Shown here one piece after another: positions 42,972 to 52,143 of a stretch of 64,000 nucleotides of DNA (positions are counted from its first letter, which is position 1; each line of letters begins with the position of its first letter). The translations under genes and the position numbers were made by a program. The stretch covers positions 1-64,000 of the forward strand of contig CAJUGS010000013.1 of assembly GCA_910586305.1 (NCBI GenBank), written 5' to 3'. Below the pieces are notes generated by a model. That model was not told where the DNA came from. It was given only the letters and a program-made list of their open reading frames with translations, and made no database searches. Origin of the DNA: an uncultured Duncaniella sp. (GTDB taxonomy: Bacteria; Bacteroidota; Bacteroidia; Bacteroidales; Muribaculaceae).

Positions 42972-43060
42972 CAAAGGGGTGCGGCCAGCCACCACCGGGT
43001 GCCCGAGCCGCTGAGATGATACCCTAAGAACCTGATGCGGTTAGTACCGCCGAAGGGATT
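42972..43060 (+). promoter_or_regulatory. TPP riboswitch (THI element)
   Basis: Conserved core visible in order: GGGGTGC, then CCGCTGAGATGATACCC (around 43009-43024), GAACCTGATGCGGTTAGTAC and CGCCGAAGGGA. This is the thiamine-pyrophosphate aptamer. It precedes thiD by about 80 nt and should lower expression of the operon when TPP is plentiful. Confidence 0.96.
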
Positions 43061-43141
43061 GCTCAAATGTATTGTGGCCGTAATGGCGCATACCCCCTCT
43101 TGTCGCGAACAGTAAAACATTACCCCATCCTTAATTACGCG

Positions 43142-43966
43142 ATGAGACAATATTTCCCCGTTCTATCCATAGCCGGCTCCGACTGTTCGGGAGGCGCAGG
43201 AATACAGGCTGACATAAAGACCATGTCGGCCCTCGGTTGCTATGCAATGAGCGCCATCACAAGCATAACGGCACAGAACACCACCGGAGTACGATCAATC
43301 CAGCCAATCAGCCCGTCTATTGTGGCCGATCAGATTGACATGGTATTCTCCGACATTCCACCAATGGCTGTCAAGACCGGTATGTTATGTGACGCCAACG
43401 TAGCTGCTGCCGTAGCAGACCGTCTACGCCACTATGCTCCGCAACACCTGGTTGTCGATCCCGTCATGATGTCGACCTCCGGTTCACATCTGCTTACTCC
43501 CGAAGCGATAGAGACTGTGGTCTCAGAAATTTTTCCTCTCGCTTCAATAGTCACTCCAAACAAGATGGAAGCCAAGACTCTCACCGACTCGGATAACCCG
43601 ACTGTGCAGGTAAAAAAACTACGCGATATGGGATGCCGTGCAATTCTATTGAAGGGGGGAGACTCAGACAACACAGACTTCAAGACCGATCTTCTGTATA
43701 TCGAAGGAAGTGACGAACCGATTGAACTCAGAGCTGATGCCGTGGCAACAAACAATACCCACGGCACAGGGTGTACTCTCTCGTCGGCGATAGCATCATA
43801 TCTTGCCCTTGGCAATGACATGGTGACAGCCGTGAGACTCGGGAAATTATATGTGACACGCGCGCTCGAAGCCGGAGCATTCATCACCACAGGGCGTGGA
43901 CACGGACCTGTCAACCATTTCTTTTCACCGCGACGTCAGAAAAACTTTAATCCAAACAGAATATGA
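43142..43966 (+). CDS. thiD: Hydroxymethylpyrimidine (phosphate) kinase
   Basis: 274 residues from the ATG at 43142; the frame is open to 43067 but that part directly follows the riboswitch and looks untranslated. The enzyme phosphorylates HMP and HMP-P to HMP-PP for thiamine. Visible: VLSIAGSDCSGGAGIQADIK at the start (substrate site), DPVMMSTSG, TPNKMEAKTL, and NTHGTGCTLSSAIA near the end (anion hole and catalytic Cys). First gene of the operon; overlaps thiS by 4 nt. Confidence 0.96.
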   Translation: MRQYFPVLSIAGSDCSGGAGIQADIKTMSALGCYAMSAITSITAQNTTGVRSIQPISPSIVADQIDMVFSDIPPMAVKTGMLCDANVAAAVADRLRHYAPQHLVVDPVMMSTSGSHLLTPEAIETVVSEIFPLASIVTPNKMEAKTLTDSDNPTVQVKKLRDMGCRAILLKGGDSDNTDFKTDLLYIEGSDEPIELRADAVATNNTHGTGCTLSSAIASYLALGNDMVTAVRLGKLYVTRALEAGAFITTGRGHGPVNHFFSPRRQKNFNPNRI

Positions 43967-44163
43967 ATGTTACAATCAACGATGTCTCTATCGTCATCCC
44001 CGATGGTTCAACACTGGCCGACGCTCTCGCGACAAAAGAAATAAAATCAGGAGGTATAGCCACAGCCGTCAACGGAACCGTGATAGCAGCATCAAGCCGA
44101 GCCACACACATCCTTGCCGAAGGAGACAAAATAGTAATTATCAAAGCCTTCTACGGTGGTTGA
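43963..44163 (+). CDS. thiS: Sulfur carrier protein ThiS
   Basis: 66 residues with a ubiquitin-like fold pattern and the essential C-terminal Gly-Gly (KAFYGG). The C-terminus is activated to a thiocarboxylate that gives the sulfur of the thiazole ring. It usually needs ThiF for adenylation, which is not encoded in this operon. It overlaps thiD by 4 nt and the next gene by 8 nt. Confidence 0.95.
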   Translation: MNVTINDVSIVIPDGSTLADALATKEIKSGGIATAVNGTVIAASSRATHILAEGDKIVIIKAFYGG

Positions 44164-44743
44164 CACATTCATCCAGACAGGACTTGATATAATTGTTTTC
44201 ACTCCTGAGAGTCCGATAGAGAACGAATCGCTTAAAATCATGGCCTTACTCCAATCCGGAATAAGCCGTGTGCATCTACGTCATCCGTCTGTTTCCGACA
44301 ACGATATAAGAGCAATTCTCGACAACGTGGACAAAATGTATTATCCACTCATATCTCTTCACGACCACTTCAGTCTCACCAAGACATATCCTGTGGGCGG
44401 ACTACATCTCAACAGACGCAATCCGGTTCCACCACATGGTTATACCGGATGTCTTAGCCAATCATGCCACACAATAGATGAAGTGAAGCAATCGTCCGGA
44501 ATGGACTATGTGACCCTTAGTCCGATTTTCGACAGCATATCCAAACCCGGCTACCGCTCTTCATTCAGACCAGCCGATCTTGAAAAGCTCACGGCCTCTC
44601 CGGTTCCGGTCTACGCACTTGGCGGGGTAACGTCCGAAAATATCGAAAGCCTTCGCCACTATAACTTTGCCGGAGCCGCACTTCTCGGAGCGATTGACTG
44701 GAATAGAATATCAATAGAACTCAAAACCGATATAAAATGTTAA
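44156..44743 (+). CDS. tenI: TenI/ThiE-family protein, probably thiazole tautomerase
   Basis: 195 residues from a GTG start that overlaps thiS by 8 nt. It has the ThiE-like barrel (LLQSGISRVHLRHPS; GGLHLNRRNP; ALGGVTSENIESL), but the segment CLSQSCHTIDEV followed by VTLSPIFDSISKPGY is like TenI, which isomerises the thiazole product of ThiG and has a His there. It also lacks some phosphate-binding features of ThiE, and a clear ThiE is encoded next to it. So TenI is the better call, though the two are similar. Confidence 0.75.
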   Translation: MVDTFIQTGLDIIVFTPESPIENESLKIMALLQSGISRVHLRHPSVSDNDIRAILDNVDKMYYPLISLHDHFSLTKTYPVGGLHLNRRNPVPPHGYTGCLSQSCHTIDEVKQSSGMDYVTLSPIFDSISKPGYRSSFRPADLEKLTASPVPVYALGGVTSENIESLRHYNFAGAALLGAIDWNRISIELKTDIKC

Positions 44744-45366
44744 TATTCATCACTCATCCTTCTTCCCGCTACAGCATTGCGGAAGAGGTGCAGATGGTAC
44801 TTGAGGGAGGATGCAAATGGATCCAGCTCCGTCTCAAAGATGCCACCGACGAGGAATTTCGCGCCACTGCGCTTGAAATCATACCCATGTGCCAGGAAAA
44901 CGAGGCATTTCTTGTGTTTGACGACCGCGTGGAACTTGCCATGGAAATGAGTGTACACGGCGTACACCTCGGGAAAAACGACATGAACCCTCTTCAAGCC
45001 CGCGAAACAATGGGAGCTGAAGCTATCATTGGTGTCACTGCTAATACAGCAGAGGACATACTCCGCTTCAACGGATGGGATGTGGATTACGTCGGTCTTG
45101 GACCATACAGATTCACAACCACAAAGGAGAAACTCTCACCGGTGCTCGGTATAGACGGTTATCAAAAAATTGTCAGCAAGGTACGCGAGGCCGATATGCT
45201 CCTTCCCATAGTTGCAATCGGAGGAATCACAATCGACGACATTCCGGCCTTGATGAAGACCGGAATCAACGGTGTAGCCATGAGCGGAGCAATAATCAAT
45301 GCCGACGACCCTGTGGAATATACCCGCAAAGTCATCGAATCACTCAACGAAAATAAGCCAAAATAA
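44737..45366 (+). CDS. thiE: Thiamine phosphate synthase
   Basis: 209 residues. It joins HMP-PP and thiazole phosphate to thiamine phosphate. Visible: KWIQLRLKDAT (substrate site), LVFDDRVELAMEMSVHGVHL with Lys and Asp after it (GKNDM), GVTANTAEDI, YVGLGPYRFTTTK, and the C-terminal AIGGITIDDIP. It overlaps the TenI-like gene by 7 nt and precedes thiG by 5 nt. Confidence 0.93.
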   Translation: MLIFITHPSSRYSIAEEVQMVLEGGCKWIQLRLKDATDEEFRATALEIIPMCQENEAFLVFDDRVELAMEMSVHGVHLGKNDMNPLQARETMGAEAIIGVTANTAEDILRFNGWDVDYVGLGPYRFTTTKEKLSPVLGIDGYQKIVSKVREADMLLPIVAIGGITIDDIPALMKTGINGVAMSGAIINADDPVEYTRKVIESLNENKPK

Positions 45367-45371
45367 CAGGT

Positions 45372-46148
45372 ATGTCAGATATTCTCACCATCGGAGGGAA
45401 GGAATTCACCTCCCGCCTGTTCGTCGGAACAGGGAAATACTCCTCCAACCGCATGATGCTCGATTCCATCCTTGCATCGGGTTCTCAAATGATTACCGTG
45501 GCCATGAAGAGGATCGATATGGAGCACGAGGAGGAGGACGATATGCTCGCTCACATCAACCGTGACCACGTGCAATTTCTTCCAAACACCTCGGGAGTGC
45601 GCAATGCCGAAGAAGCTGTGCTCGCCGCCAACCTCGCACGAGATTGCTTTGGCACGAACTTCATCAAGCTCGAAATTCATCCTGACCCAAAATACCTTCT
45701 GCCGGATCCGGTAGAGACACTCAAAGCGACTGAGGTTCTTGCAAAACAAGGATTCATAGTACTTCCCTACATCCAGGCCGACCCTGTATTGTGCAAGCGA
45801 CTTGAAGAAGTTGGTACTGCAGCCGTGATGCCTCTCGGCGCACCCATCGGAACCAATAAGGGACTTAAGACTCGCGATCTGCTTGAAATCATCATTGCCG
45901 AGAGCCGTGTGCCGGTAGTAATCGACGCAGGCCTTGGCGCACCGTCTCATGCAGCCGACGCAATGGAGATAGGTGCCGACGCAGTACTCGTCAACACTGC
46001 CATAGCCGTGTCTGGCGACCCCGTAGAAATGGCTGTGGCTTTCCGTCTCGCAGTCGAGGCCGGACGTAAGGCCTATCTCGCCGGACTTGGCACCGTATCA
46101 TCATCAGCCAGCGCCACAAGCCCTCTCACCTCGTTCCTCGACCTGTAA
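45372..46148 (+). CDS. thiG: Thiazole synthase
   Basis: 258 residues. ThiG forms the thiazole phosphate from deoxyxylulose-5-phosphate, the ThiS thiocarboxylate and dehydroglycine (from ThiH). Visible: LFVGTGKYSSNRMM, FIKLEIHPDPKYLLPDPVET (active-site Lys), AAVMPLGAPIGTNKGL, DAGLGAPSHAADAMEIGADA, and VLVNTAIAVSGDPV. Normal length. It lies 5 nt after thiE and 15 nt before thiC. Confidence 0.96.
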   Translation: MSDILTIGGKEFTSRLFVGTGKYSSNRMMLDSILASGSQMITVAMKRIDMEHEEEDDMLAHINRDHVQFLPNTSGVRNAEEAVLAANLARDCFGTNFIKLEIHPDPKYLLPDPVETLKATEVLAKQGFIVLPYIQADPVLCKRLEEVGTAAVMPLGAPIGTNKGLKTRDLLEIIIAESRVPVVIDAGLGAPSHAADAMEIGADAVLVNTAIAVSGDPVEMAVAFRLAVEAGRKAYLAGLGTVSSSASATSPLTSFLDL

Positions 46149-46163
46149 AAAACCGATAAAACT

Positions 46164-47867
46164 ATGACAATAGAAAATATAGACGTCAATTCCTATCCCT
46201 CGTCAGAAAAAGTATACATTGACGGTACCATCCATCCTATCCGCGTGGCCATGCGCCGCGTCAATCTCACCCCCACCGTCAAGGAAGTCAACGGAGAAAG
46301 ACTTGTGAGAGAAAATGCTCCGGTATATGTATATGACACAAGCGGCGTATACACAGACCCGAACGTCGCCATAGACATCAACACCGGACTTCCACGCATA
46401 CGCGAAGAGTGGATTTCACGACGTGACGACCTCGTGAAACTTCCTGCAATCACGTCGGAATACGGACGAATGCGTGAAGCCGATCCCTCTCTTGACCAGA
46501 TACGCTTTGCGCGTCGCTATGCCCCGCGCCGTGCAGCCGACGGGAAAGAAATAACACAGATGGCACTTGCCCGACGCGGTATCATAACCCCTGAAATGGA
46601 GTATGTCGCTATCCGCGAGAATAACAATGCACAGGCTCTCGGTATCAGCACTCACATAACACCGGAATTCGTGCGCGACGAAATTGCGGCAGGCCGTGCC
46701 GTACTTCCCGCCAACATCAACCACCCCGAGGCCGAGCCAATGATAATTGGGCGCAACTTCCTGGTGAAACTTAACACCAATATCGGCAACTCGGCCCTGT
46801 CTTCCGGCATCGAGGAAGAGGTGAGCAAGGCAGTGTGGAGCTGCTACTGGGGAGGCGACACTCTCATGGACCTCTCGACCGGTGACAATATCCATGAAAC
46901 CCGCGAATGGATTATCCGCAACTGCCCTGTCCCCGTAGGTACCGTTCCTGTGTACCAGGCGCTTGAGAAAGTTAACGGAAAAGTGGAGGATCTCACATGG
47001 GAAATCTATCGCGACACTCTCATAGAGCAAGCTGAACAGGGAGTCGACTATTTCACCATCCATGCCGGAGCACTTCGTGCCCACGCCGACATGGTGCAGG
47101 AACGTCTGACCGGCATAGTCTCTCGTGGCGGTTCGATCATGACTCGCTGGGCCGTGATACACAACCAGGAGAACTTCCTATACACACATTTCGATGAAAT
47201 ATGCGAAATTCTCGCTGCCTACGACGTGGCCGTATCGCTTGGTGACGGTCTGCGCCCCGGCTCCATACACGATGCCAACGACCGCTCGCAATTTCTTGAA
47301 CTCGACGTACTCGGCGAACTCACAGAGATTGCCTGGAAGCATAATGTGCAGGTGCTCATAGAAGGTCCCGGCCATGTGCCCATGCACAAGATTCGCGAGA
47401 ATATGGACCGTCAGATTGAGAAATGTCATGAAGCTCCGTTCTATACACTTGGACCTCTCACCACTGACATCGCACCTGGTTATGACCATATAACATCAGC
47501 CATAGGTGCCGCACAGATAGCATGGATGGGCACGGCTATGATATGCTACGTGACACCCAAGGAACATCTCGCTCTTCCCAACCTCGAGGATGTGCGGAAT
47601 GGAGTGATAACCTACAAGATAGCCGCACACGCTGCCGACCTTGCAAAGGGACATCCAGGCGCCCAGGTACGCGACGACGCCATGAGCAAAGCCCGATTTG
47701 AATTTAGATGGAAAGACCAATTCAATCTGTCGCTCGACCCGGCCCGTGCACGTCAGTATTATGTGGAAAGCCATAAGGAAGATGATCGCTTCTGCACCAT
47801 GTGCGGGCCTAACTTCTGCGCCATGCGCATCACATCGCAGCTTGTGGAGGACTGCGCCAAAAACTAA
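46164..47867 (+). CDS. thiC: Phosphomethylpyrimidine synthase
   Basis: 567 residues. This radical-SAM-type enzyme rearranges aminoimidazole ribotide to HMP-P. Visible: NSYPSSEKVYIDGTIHPIRV at the start, NINHPEAEPMIIGRNFLVKL, GSCL-like segment SLGDGLRPGSIHDANDRSQF, GPGHVPMHKI and the C-terminal cluster motif Cys544-x2-Cys547-x4-Cys552 (CTMCGPNFC). All key parts are present. It precedes thiH by 4 nt. Confidence 0.97.
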   Translation: MTIENIDVNSYPSSEKVYIDGTIHPIRVAMRRVNLTPTVKEVNGERLVRENAPVYVYDTSGVYTDPNVAIDINTGLPRIREEWISRRDDLVKLPAITSEYGRMREADPSLDQIRFARRYAPRRAADGKEITQMALARRGIITPEMEYVAIRENNNAQALGISTHITPEFVRDEIAAGRAVLPANINHPEAEPMIIGRNFLVKLNTNIGNSALSSGIEEEVSKAVWSCYWGGDTLMDLSTGDNIHETREWIIRNCPVPVGTVPVYQALEKVNGKVEDLTWEIYRDTLIEQAEQGVDYFTIHAGALRAHADMVQERLTGIVSRGGSIMTRWAVIHNQENFLYTHFDEICEILAAYDVAVSLGDGLRPGSIHDANDRSQFLELDVLGELTEIAWKHNVQVLIEGPGHVPMHKIRENMDRQIEKCHEAPFYTLGPLTTDIAPGYDHITSAIGAAQIAWMGTAMICYVTPKEHLALPNLEDVRNGVITYKIAAHAADLAKGHPGAQVRDDAMSKARFEFRWKDQFNLSLDPARARQYYVESHKEDDRFCTMCGPNFCAMRITSQLVEDCAKN

Positions 47868-47871
47868 GCGT

Positions 47872-48981
47872 ATGTTCTACGACGAGTTACAGAAATACTC
47901 CTGGGACGACACTACTCGCTTCATCCAATCTCGCACTGCGCGCGATGTGGAAACGGCTCTGTCCAAAGAGCATCTTACAATCGTGGATTTCATGGCCCTC
48001 GTCTCTCCGGCCGCCGCCCCTTATCTTGAACAGATGGCGCAACTCTCCCACAGATACACGCTCGAACGTTTCGGCAAAACAATCTCGATGTACATACCCA
48101 TGTATGTCTCCAATGCCTGCACGAATTCCTGCGTATATTGCGGATTCAACCACAATAATCCTCTCGAACGTGTCACACTGACACTTGACCAGGTAAAAGC
48201 CGAATGCGAGGCAATCCGCAAACTCGGACCGTTTGAGAATCTTCTCATTGTGTCGGGAGAATTCCCCACTCTCAACGGTGTAGACTATCTTGAAGAGGTG
48301 CTCCATGTATGTCGTCCGTATTTCAACAATCTCACTATCGAAGTTATGCCTATGAAAGAGGAGAGCTACTCGAGACTTGTCAAGAGCGGGCTCAACGGAG
48401 TGGTGTGCTTCCAAGAAACATACCACCAGGCAAACTATAAGAACTACCATCCGCGAGGAATGAAGTCAATCTTCGAGTGGAGAGTCAACGGATTTGACCG
48501 TATGGGACGGGCCGGAGTACACAAAATAGGAATGGGTGTACTAATCGGGCTTGAAGACTGGCGCACCGATCTCACCATGATGGCGCGACATCTGCAATAC
48601 CTGCGCAAAAATTACTGGAAGACGCGTTACAGTGTCAACTTCCCGCGCCTGTGCCCTGCCGAAGGTGGCTACAAGCCACGGGTGGTGATGACTGACCGCG
48701 AACTTGCTCAAGTGACTTTCGCATTCCGCATCTTTGACCACGACGTGGACATCTCTTACTCGACCCGTGAAGAACCAAGTTTTCGTGCCAACATGATGAA
48801 ACTCGGTGTAACCTCTATGAGCGCAGGAAGTAAGACTGAACCGGGAGGATACTGTTCGACACCCGATGCACTCGAACAATTCCATGTATCCGACCCGCGC
48901 TCGCCACTCGCCGTGACAAATGAGATCCGAGCTCTCGGTTATGAAGCGGTGTGGAAGGATTGGGATAAAATCTTCGACTGA
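47872..48981 (+). CDS. thiH: 2-iminoacetate synthase
   Basis: 369 residues from the ATG at 47872, four nt after the thiC stop; an earlier in-frame start lies inside thiC. ThiH is a radical-SAM enzyme that cleaves tyrosine to dehydroglycine for ThiG. The CxxxCxxC cluster is at Cys83, 87, 90 (CTNSCVYCGF). Further segments: VSGEFPTLNG, MKSIFEWRVNGFDRMGRAGV, and NFPRLCPAEG. It is the last gene; a terminator follows 22 nt on. Confidence 0.95.
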   Translation: MFYDELQKYSWDDTTRFIQSRTARDVETALSKEHLTIVDFMALVSPAAAPYLEQMAQLSHRYTLERFGKTISMYIPMYVSNACTNSCVYCGFNHNNPLERVTLTLDQVKAECEAIRKLGPFENLLIVSGEFPTLNGVDYLEEVLHVCRPYFNNLTIEVMPMKEESYSRLVKSGLNGVVCFQETYHQANYKNYHPRGMKSIFEWRVNGFDRMGRAGVHKIGMGVLIGLEDWRTDLTMMARHLQYLRKNYWKTRYSVNFPRLCPAEGGYKPRVVMTDRELAQVTFAFRIFDHDVDISYSTREEPSFRANMMKLGVTSMSAGSKTEPGGYCSTPDALEQFHVSDPRSPLAVTNEIRALGYEAVWKDWDKIFD

Positions 48982-49002
48982 CACACAATTCCCATACAGC
49001 TA

Positions 49003-49049
49003 AAAAATTGCCTTGCAGTCCGGAAGCAGACAGCAAGGCAATTTTTTTT
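49003..49049 (+). terminator. Terminator of the thiamine operon
   Basis: ATTGCCTTGC (about 49007-49016) pairs with GCAAGGCAAT (about 49033-49042), followed by eight T. The stem is extended by flanking A-T pairs. Confidence 0.9.
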
Positions 49050-49095
49050 CACCCACACCGTTATATAAAGGTATAAACCTTAGCACAGCGACAAT

Positions 49096-51498
49096 ATGAC
49101 AAGGCTCCGCCTTCCGATATACATAATCATAATTCTCCTATCTGCCATCGCCTCTGTGGCACAAGTAAGAATCCACGGAAAAATCACTGATGCAGACAAT
49201 CAGCCCATCGAATTTGCCACAGTCCGCATAGGAGGCACAGCCATAGGTGTAACCTCGGGACTCGAGGGGGAGTACTCTCTGTCATGCGCAAAAGCCGACA
49301 CTATAAATATATATTTTTCCTGTATCGGCTTCCGTGAGGAAAAACGCCAGTTAATCGATGCCGAGAATGATGTGACACTCAATGTGCGTCTGCAACTCAA
49401 CACCGAAGTACTGCAGCAGGTAGAAATTACCGAACTAAAACGTCAGACAGGCTCCATCCAGAACATCAGCACCGACGAACTCCGCCGCAATCCTGACGCA
49501 TCGGGAGGAAGTGTGGAATCTCTTCTGACCACCATGGCCGGTGTGACCGGATCCAATGAGATGTCATCGCAGTACTCTGTGCGTGGTGGCTCTTACGACG
49601 AGAATTCGGTATATATAAACGGAATAGAGGTATATCGTCCACAGCTCATATCCTCAGGACAACAAGAGGGTCTAAGCATTATCAATTCCGACCTCGTCGG
49701 TGCTATCGGATTCTCCACCGGAGGATTTCCGGCAGAGTATGGCGACAAGATGTCATCGGTACTTGACATCACCTACCGTGAGCCGGAAACATTTGAAGGT
49801 TCGATATCAGGGAGTCTAATGGGGGGCTCTCTCGCCATAGGCCAAGGCAACAAACGACTTAGCCAACTCCACGGTGTTAGATATAAGACAAACTCGTCGC
49901 TGCTTGGCTCAATGGATACTAAAGGTGAATACGCTCCATCCTATTTTGATTACCAGACTACCGTCAGCTACCGTTTCACCGATAAACTCAAAGCTTCATT
50001 TCTCGGCAATATCTCCATAAACCGATACAAATTCACACCTAAGAACCGCACTACAACATTCGGTACATCGACTGATGCCAAACAATTCACCGTGTACTTC
50101 GACGGTCACGAAAAAGATCGTTTCGAGACATATTTCGGTGCACTGTCTCTTGACTATCGCGTAAACCGCGGCACCACTCTCCAGCTTCTTGCTTCTGGAT
50201 TTCTCAGCAACGAACTTGTGGCCTATGACATAAGCGGCGAGTATTGGCTCGACCAGGCCGGTACATCAGACGTTGGAGGCGAACTCGGCGTAGGCCGTTA
50301 TCACGAACACGCCCGAAATCGACTTAAAGCATCCGTGATGGCTCTCGCGCTTAAAGGGAAAACAGCTCTCAACTCCACTCACACCCTTTCTTATGGAGTG
50401 AACATACAGACCGAGAAAATCATGGACCGTAGCCGTGAATGGGAGCTACGCGATTCAGCCGGTTTCTCTCTTCCGGCCCTACCCGACCAGCTCAGAGTGG
50501 TCTACAATCTCGACTCCCATCACGATCTCAGTTCCACCAGATTCTCGGCCTTTGCCCAGGATGCATGGAAGATTTCAACCTCAGCCGGATTCCTAACTCT
50601 TAATGCCGGTATCAGACTAAGTCACTGGAGCTTTAACAAGGAGACTCTCATAAGTCCACGAGTGTCTGTAGGATTCGTTCCCGACAAGGCTCCGGGATGG
50701 GCCCTTCGATTTGCAACCGGGCTATACTATCAGTCGCCGTTCTACAAAGAATACCGTATGCCGGTCACAGACACAAACGGCAACCAGACCATCGAACTTA
50801 ACAGTGACATCAAGTCACAACGCAGTTTCCACATCATCGCCGGAGCAGACTATACGTTCAGAACATTCAACAGACCATTCAAACTGTCGGGCGAGGTATA
50901 CTATAAGTCTCTTTCCAATCTTGTGCCCTATGAGATTGACAATCTGAAACTTGTCTATACCGGTAAAAACGAGGCCTCGGGATTTGCCACGGGAATAGAC
51001 TTAAAACTATTCGGACAGTTTGTTCCAGGAAGTGACTCCTGGGTGAGTTTCTCGCTCATGAAAGCCACAGAAAAAGTCAACGGCAAGAGCGCTCCACGCC
51101 CTACCGATCGCACATATAGTTTCGGTATTTTCTTCACAGACTATTTCCCAAAATTTCCCAAACTGAAATTCTCACTCAAGGGCATCTTTATGGGCGGCCT
51201 TCCCTCCACTTCGCCACGATCAACCCGCTATGACGGATACTTCCGTATGCCACCATACAAACGTCTTGATGCCGGGCTGTCCTATGCGTTGCTCTCACCT
51301 CTCAAAGAGGGTGAAACCCGTGGGGGTATTGCCGACAAGCTTCGCAGCGTGTGGATCGGGGTAGATGTTTTCAACCTTCTCGACATCTCCAATGTAGCCT
51401 CATACTACTGGGTCACAGATGTCAACGAAATACAGTATGCAGTACCCAACTATCTCACACGCCGTCAATTCAACGTGCGTCTGACAATAGACTTTTAA
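49096..51498 (+). CDS. TonB-dependent outer-membrane receptor
   Basis: 800 residues. A signal peptide ends near QV (IASVAQ). A carboxypeptidase-like domain follows (GKITDADNQPIEFATVRIGG), then a plug (VESLLTTMAGVTGSNEMSSQ; YSVRGGSYDENSVYINGIEV; GGFPAEYGDKMSSVLDITYR) and a barrel ending in NVRLTIDF. It is not SusC-like in size and has no SusD partner. Substrate unknown; a siderophore, metal complex or vitamin is possible. It begins 47 nt after the thiamine operon terminator and has no own TPP riboswitch, so a link with thiamine is weak. Confidence 0.92.
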   Translation: MTRLRLPIYIIIILLSAIASVAQVRIHGKITDADNQPIEFATVRIGGTAIGVTSGLEGEYSLSCAKADTINIYFSCIGFREEKRQLIDAENDVTLNVRLQLNTEVLQQVEITELKRQTGSIQNISTDELRRNPDASGGSVESLLTTMAGVTGSNEMSSQYSVRGGSYDENSVYINGIEVYRPQLISSGQQEGLSIINSDLVGAIGFSTGGFPAEYGDKMSSVLDITYREPETFEGSISGSLMGGSLAIGQGNKRLSQLHGVRYKTNSSLLGSMDTKGEYAPSYFDYQTTVSYRFTDKLKASFLGNISINRYKFTPKNRTTTFGTSTDAKQFTVYFDGHEKDRFETYFGALSLDYRVNRGTTLQLLASGFLSNELVAYDISGEYWLDQAGTSDVGGELGVGRYHEHARNRLKASVMALALKGKTALNSTHTLSYGVNIQTEKIMDRSREWELRDSAGFSLPALPDQLRVVYNLDSHHDLSSTRFSAFAQDAWKISTSAGFLTLNAGIRLSHWSFNKETLISPRVSVGFVPDKAPGWALRFATGLYYQSPFYKEYRMPVTDTNGNQTIELNSDIKSQRSFHIIAGADYTFRTFNRPFKLSGEVYYKSLSNLVPYEIDNLKLVYTGKNEASGFATGIDLKLFGQFVPGSDSWVSFSLMKATEKVNGKSAPRPTDRTYSFGIFFTDYFPKFPKLKFSLKGIFMGGLPSTSPRSTRYDGYFRMPPYKRLDAGLSYALLSPLKEGETRGGIADKLRSVWIGVDVFNLLDISNVASYYWVTDVNEIQYAVPNYLTRRQFNVRLTIDF

Positions 51499-51517
51499 CA
51501 ATAGGCTCAAAAAACAC

Positions 51518-51560
51518 CAATCCCGGCAGAGACAATTGTCACCTACCGGGATTGTTATTT
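51518..51560. terminator. Bidirectional terminator
   Basis: CAATCCCGG (51518-51526) pairs with CCGGGATTG (51546-51554). T runs lie on both sides (T on the plus strand after 51554, A run 51509-51514 for the minus strand). It separates convergent genes. Confidence 0.8.
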
Positions 51561-51582
51561 ATCAGGCAATATCAAGAGCCAT

Positions 51583-52143
51583 CTACATTCTCATATGGTC
51601 CATGACTACATATGCAAAAGGACGGTCTCCGATCTTTCTGAAACCGACACTCTCGTAGAGAGCTCGTACACCAGGCTTTGATTTTTCCACAAGCAGACCT
51701 GCAGGCTTTCCACAGTCTCGTGCTCTTTCTCCCATCGCGATAAGCAATTCTCGGGCTATTCCTTTGCCACGATGCTCAGGGACAACAGCAAGGGTGTCAA
51801 AATAGAACTCCTCCCCGTCACATTCATCATCCATATCGCCCATCTCTATCTCCAGAATCTCACGGGCTGCCGCAAAGAAGTGCTCACGCATGGCATGAAG
51901 CTTTTCACCGTCATAGCCAACAATAGCACCGATAGGTCTGCCATTCTCGTCCACAGCCAAAAGAGTGTTGAGATAGCTGTATTGAGTGTCTTCTCTTGCT
52001 GCAAGTAATGAAAACACTTGCTTCACATCGGCAAGAGTATGGTTTTTACCTGCCAAATTGCTGCAAATTTCCTTGCCAACAGCCTCCATGACACAATCGG
52101 CAATAAAATCGGCATCGGTCTGACGAGCTTTTATAATTTCCAT
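51583..52143 (-). CDS. GNAT-family N-acetyltransferase
   Basis: 186 residues. The acetyl-CoA-binding pattern is clear: FYFDTLAVVPEHRGKGIARE (motif A with RGKGIA), followed by LVEKSKPGVRALYESVGF and a final beta-strand FAYVVMDHM. The N-terminal part has the usual strand-helix order (IIKARQTDADFIADCVMEAV). The acceptor is unknown (small molecule or protein). It is the last gene of the long minus-strand run, directly adjacent to ribD (0-nt gap). Confidence 0.88.
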   Translation of the reverse strand: MEIIKARQTDADFIADCVMEAVGKEICSNLAGKNHTLADVKQVFSLLAAREDTQYSYLNTLLAVDENGRPIGAIVGYDGEKLHAMREHFFAAAREILEIEMGDMDDECDGEEFYFDTLAVVPEHRGKGIARELLIAMGERARDCGKPAGLLVEKSKPGVRALYESVGFRKIGDRPFAYVVMDHMRM

